Shown: piece after piece, positions 6,314 through 7,478 of the stretch
How the letters are laid out: every line of letters begins with the position of its first letter
Numbering within the stretch: the stretch's first letter is position 1
Source of the DNA: JBBPYR01 sp038199755
GTDB lineage: Bacteria > Chloroflexota > Ktedonobacteria > Ktedonobacterales > Ktedonobacteraceae
NCBI GenBank assembly: GCA_038199755.1
Contig: JBBPYR010000057.1
Location: forward strand, 1 to 7,478
Length of the DNA stretch: 7,478 nucleotides
Reading direction: 5' to 3'
Program-made: the position numbers and the translations under genes
Notes under the pieces: model-generated
Told to the model about the DNA's origin: nothing
The model's database searches: none
The model's input: only the letters and a program-made list of their open reading frames with translations

Positions 6314-7438
6314 CTACACAATGTGATGCAAGGCCGCGGCCATCTGCTCCCATTCTTTCAGGAAGGCATCATGACCATGCGGCGAATCTAATTCAACATA
6401 GGCAGCATTGCCACCTAGAGAACGCACTTTATCAGCCAGCCAGCGTACATGCGCCGCTGGAAAGAGAAAATCTGAACGAATACCAACAAACAATGCTCGA
6501 CTACTGATGCGTTGCAATGCCGCTTCTATTGAGGGATAGCCCTCGCTGACATCGTACATATCCATGGCGCGACTAATATACAGATAGCTATTCGCATCAA
6601 AGCGCTGTGTCAACTGCTCGCCCTGATAATACAGATAGCTCTCAACATCGAAGCGATTGCCCATATCAGGATAGCGGCTCGGCGAAGGAACAGTAGTTAC
6701 ACGTGCTTGGTTGCGCCCGAAGCGCAGTTCCATCGCTTCCTCGCTCTGATAGGTAATCATCGCCAACATGCGCGCAATGGCAAGACCTGCTTTCGGACCC
6801 GACTCAGGATAGTAGTCCCCGCCGCGCCATAACGGGTCCGCCATGATTGCCTGTCGCTCAACCTCACTAAAGGCGACGGCTTGCGCGGTTACGGCGGCGG
6901 TCGCGGCGAAAATCGCCACTCGCTGCACCAATTCAGGATAGCTCACCGCCCATTCCAACGCCTGTTGACCACCGATAGAGCCACCAACCACCATGGCCAG
7001 TTGCCGCACACCAAGCTGCTCTATCAGTTGCCGTTGCGCCCGCACCATATCGTGAATGGTGATGAGTGGAAAGCGCATACCATACGGCTGTCCCGTCTGT
7101 GCGTCAAGCGAAGAAGGGCCGCTACTGCCATAGCAACTCCCTAGCACATTCGAGCAAATGACGAAGTAACGCGCTGTATCAATGGCCCGCCCAGGACCGA
7201 TCAGAGGATTCCACCACGCAATTTTGGCATTATCGGGTTGCGCGGCATCATGGGCATGAGCATCACCCGTCAAGGCGTGTGTCACCAGAATCGCGTTAGT
7301 CCCCTCAGCATTGAGTGTGCCCCACGTCTCATAGGCCAGCGTCACAGGTCCAAACGAACCTCCTTGCTGCAATGGAAGCGAGTCAAACGTATAGCTGGTC
7401 CTTATTCCCTGTTTGGAATACTCTATCTGCGCCACCAA
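6314..7438 (-). CDS. metX: Homoserine O-acetyltransferase (MetX, alpha/beta-hydrolase fold)
   Basis: Transfers an acyl group, most likely acetyl from acetyl-CoA, to the hydroxyl of L-homoserine: the first dedicated step of methionine synthesis, feeding MetY. The 374-residue protein has the MetX landmarks: LAYETWGTLN (34-43), HALTGDAHA (54-62), WWNPLIGPGRAIDT (75-88), NVLGSCYGSSGPSS (97-110), the nucleophile elbow GGSIGGQQ with Ser154, Asp323 in IRSDFLFP, and His356 in PHGHDAFL, completing the Ser-Asp-His triad. The length is normal. Some MetX-family members use succinyl-CoA or act on serine; the metY neighbour favours the acetyl-homoserine reaction, but motif reading alone does not settle this. 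The start is not ATG: the frame begins TTG GTG GCG. TTG (7438-7436) lies eight bases from GGAG in AAGGAG, the same spacing as in metY, while GTG would lie 11 bases away, so I prefer TTG. It is the first cluster gene in the window; any promoter would be near or beyond the right edge. Confidence 0.94.
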   Translation of the reverse strand: MVAQIEYSKQGIRTSYTFDSLPLQQGGSFGPVTLAYETWGTLNAEGTNAILVTHALTGDAHAHDAAQPDNAKIAWWNPLIGPGRAIDTARYFVICSNVLGSCYGSSGPSSLDAQTGQPYGMRFPLITIHDMVRAQRQLIEQLGVRQLAMVVGGSIGGQQALEWAVSYPELVQRVAIFAATAAVTAQAVAFSEVERQAIMADPLWRGGDYYPESGPKAGLAIARMLAMITYQSEEAMELRFGRNQARVTTVPSPSRYPDMGNRFDVESYLYYQGEQLTQRFDANSYLYISRAMDMYDVSEGYPSIEAALQRISSRALFVGIRSDFLFPAAHVRWLADKVRSLGGNAAYVELDSPHGHDAFLKEWEQMAAALHHIV

Positions 7439-7446
7439 TACTCTAA

Positions 7447-7452
7447 CTCCTT
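7447..7452 (-). promoter_or_regulatory. Shine-Dalgarno sequence of metX, supporting a TTG start
   Basis: AAGGAG on the - strand. Its GGAG is eight bases from TTG at 7438 and 11 bases from the next in-frame candidate GTG. No in-frame ATG is available nearby upstream within the visible sequence, so initiation at a non-ATG codon seems required. Confidence 0.75.
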
Positions 7453-7478
7453 ACTGAACGTTCCTGAAAATGAGAACA

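Noticed and set aside
6257..6316. Short CACTA-like repeats and a 5-bp hairpin in the metX-metY gap
   Set aside because: The units are only five bases long and irregularly spaced, the hairpin is weak and lacks a U-tract; likely low-complexity spacer.

Overview
The window holds the end of one membrane-protein gene pair on the + strand and a convergent four-gene amino-acid biosynthesis cluster on the - strand. GC content is moderate, genes are closely packed, and Shine-Dalgarno sequences (GGAG-type) precede the four biosynthetic genes. The gene content and the style of the large + strand protein (J-like domain, Ig-like repeats, C-terminal membrane block) suggest a free-living heterotrophic bacterium. 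A multicellular Chloroflexota lineage such as Ktedonobacteria is my best guess, but this is an impression from protein style and not something the sequence proves. No RNA gene, insertion sequence, phage gene or CRISPR array was seen, and no gene-free stretch exceeds 140 bases.

Positions 1-2158 (+ strand): a three-helix membrane protein whose beginning probably lies before the window, then six bases later a 586-residue protein. The latter has an N-terminal DnaJ-like domain without the HPD motif, a helical middle, two apparent beta-sandwich repeats and four C-terminal membrane helices. Neither has a function I can name. A long, near-perfect inverted repeat (about 2158-2217) fills the space between this pair and the convergent cluster, and can serve as terminator for both directions.

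Positions 2222-7438 (- strand): read in the direction of transcription the order is metX (homoserine O-acetyltransferase), metY (O-acetylhomoserine sulfhydrylase), lysC (aspartate kinase), asd (aspartate-semialdehyde dehydrogenase). LysC and Asd make aspartate semialdehyde, the branch point to lysine and to homoserine. MetX activates homoserine as O-acetylhomoserine, and MetY replaces the acetyl group with sulfide to give homocysteine, so sulfur enters directly without cystathionine. Homoserine dehydrogenase, which links the two halves, is not in the window, nor is a methionine synthase. Gaps are 57, 140 and 19 bases. The 140-base gap before lysC contains a promoter-like sequence and three small hairpins, and may be a regulated leader or an internal promoter. 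Key catalytic residues are present in all four enzymes, so this half of the window looks like a functional, mostly ordinary pathway cluster. The less explained material is the + strand membrane pair and the lysC leader.
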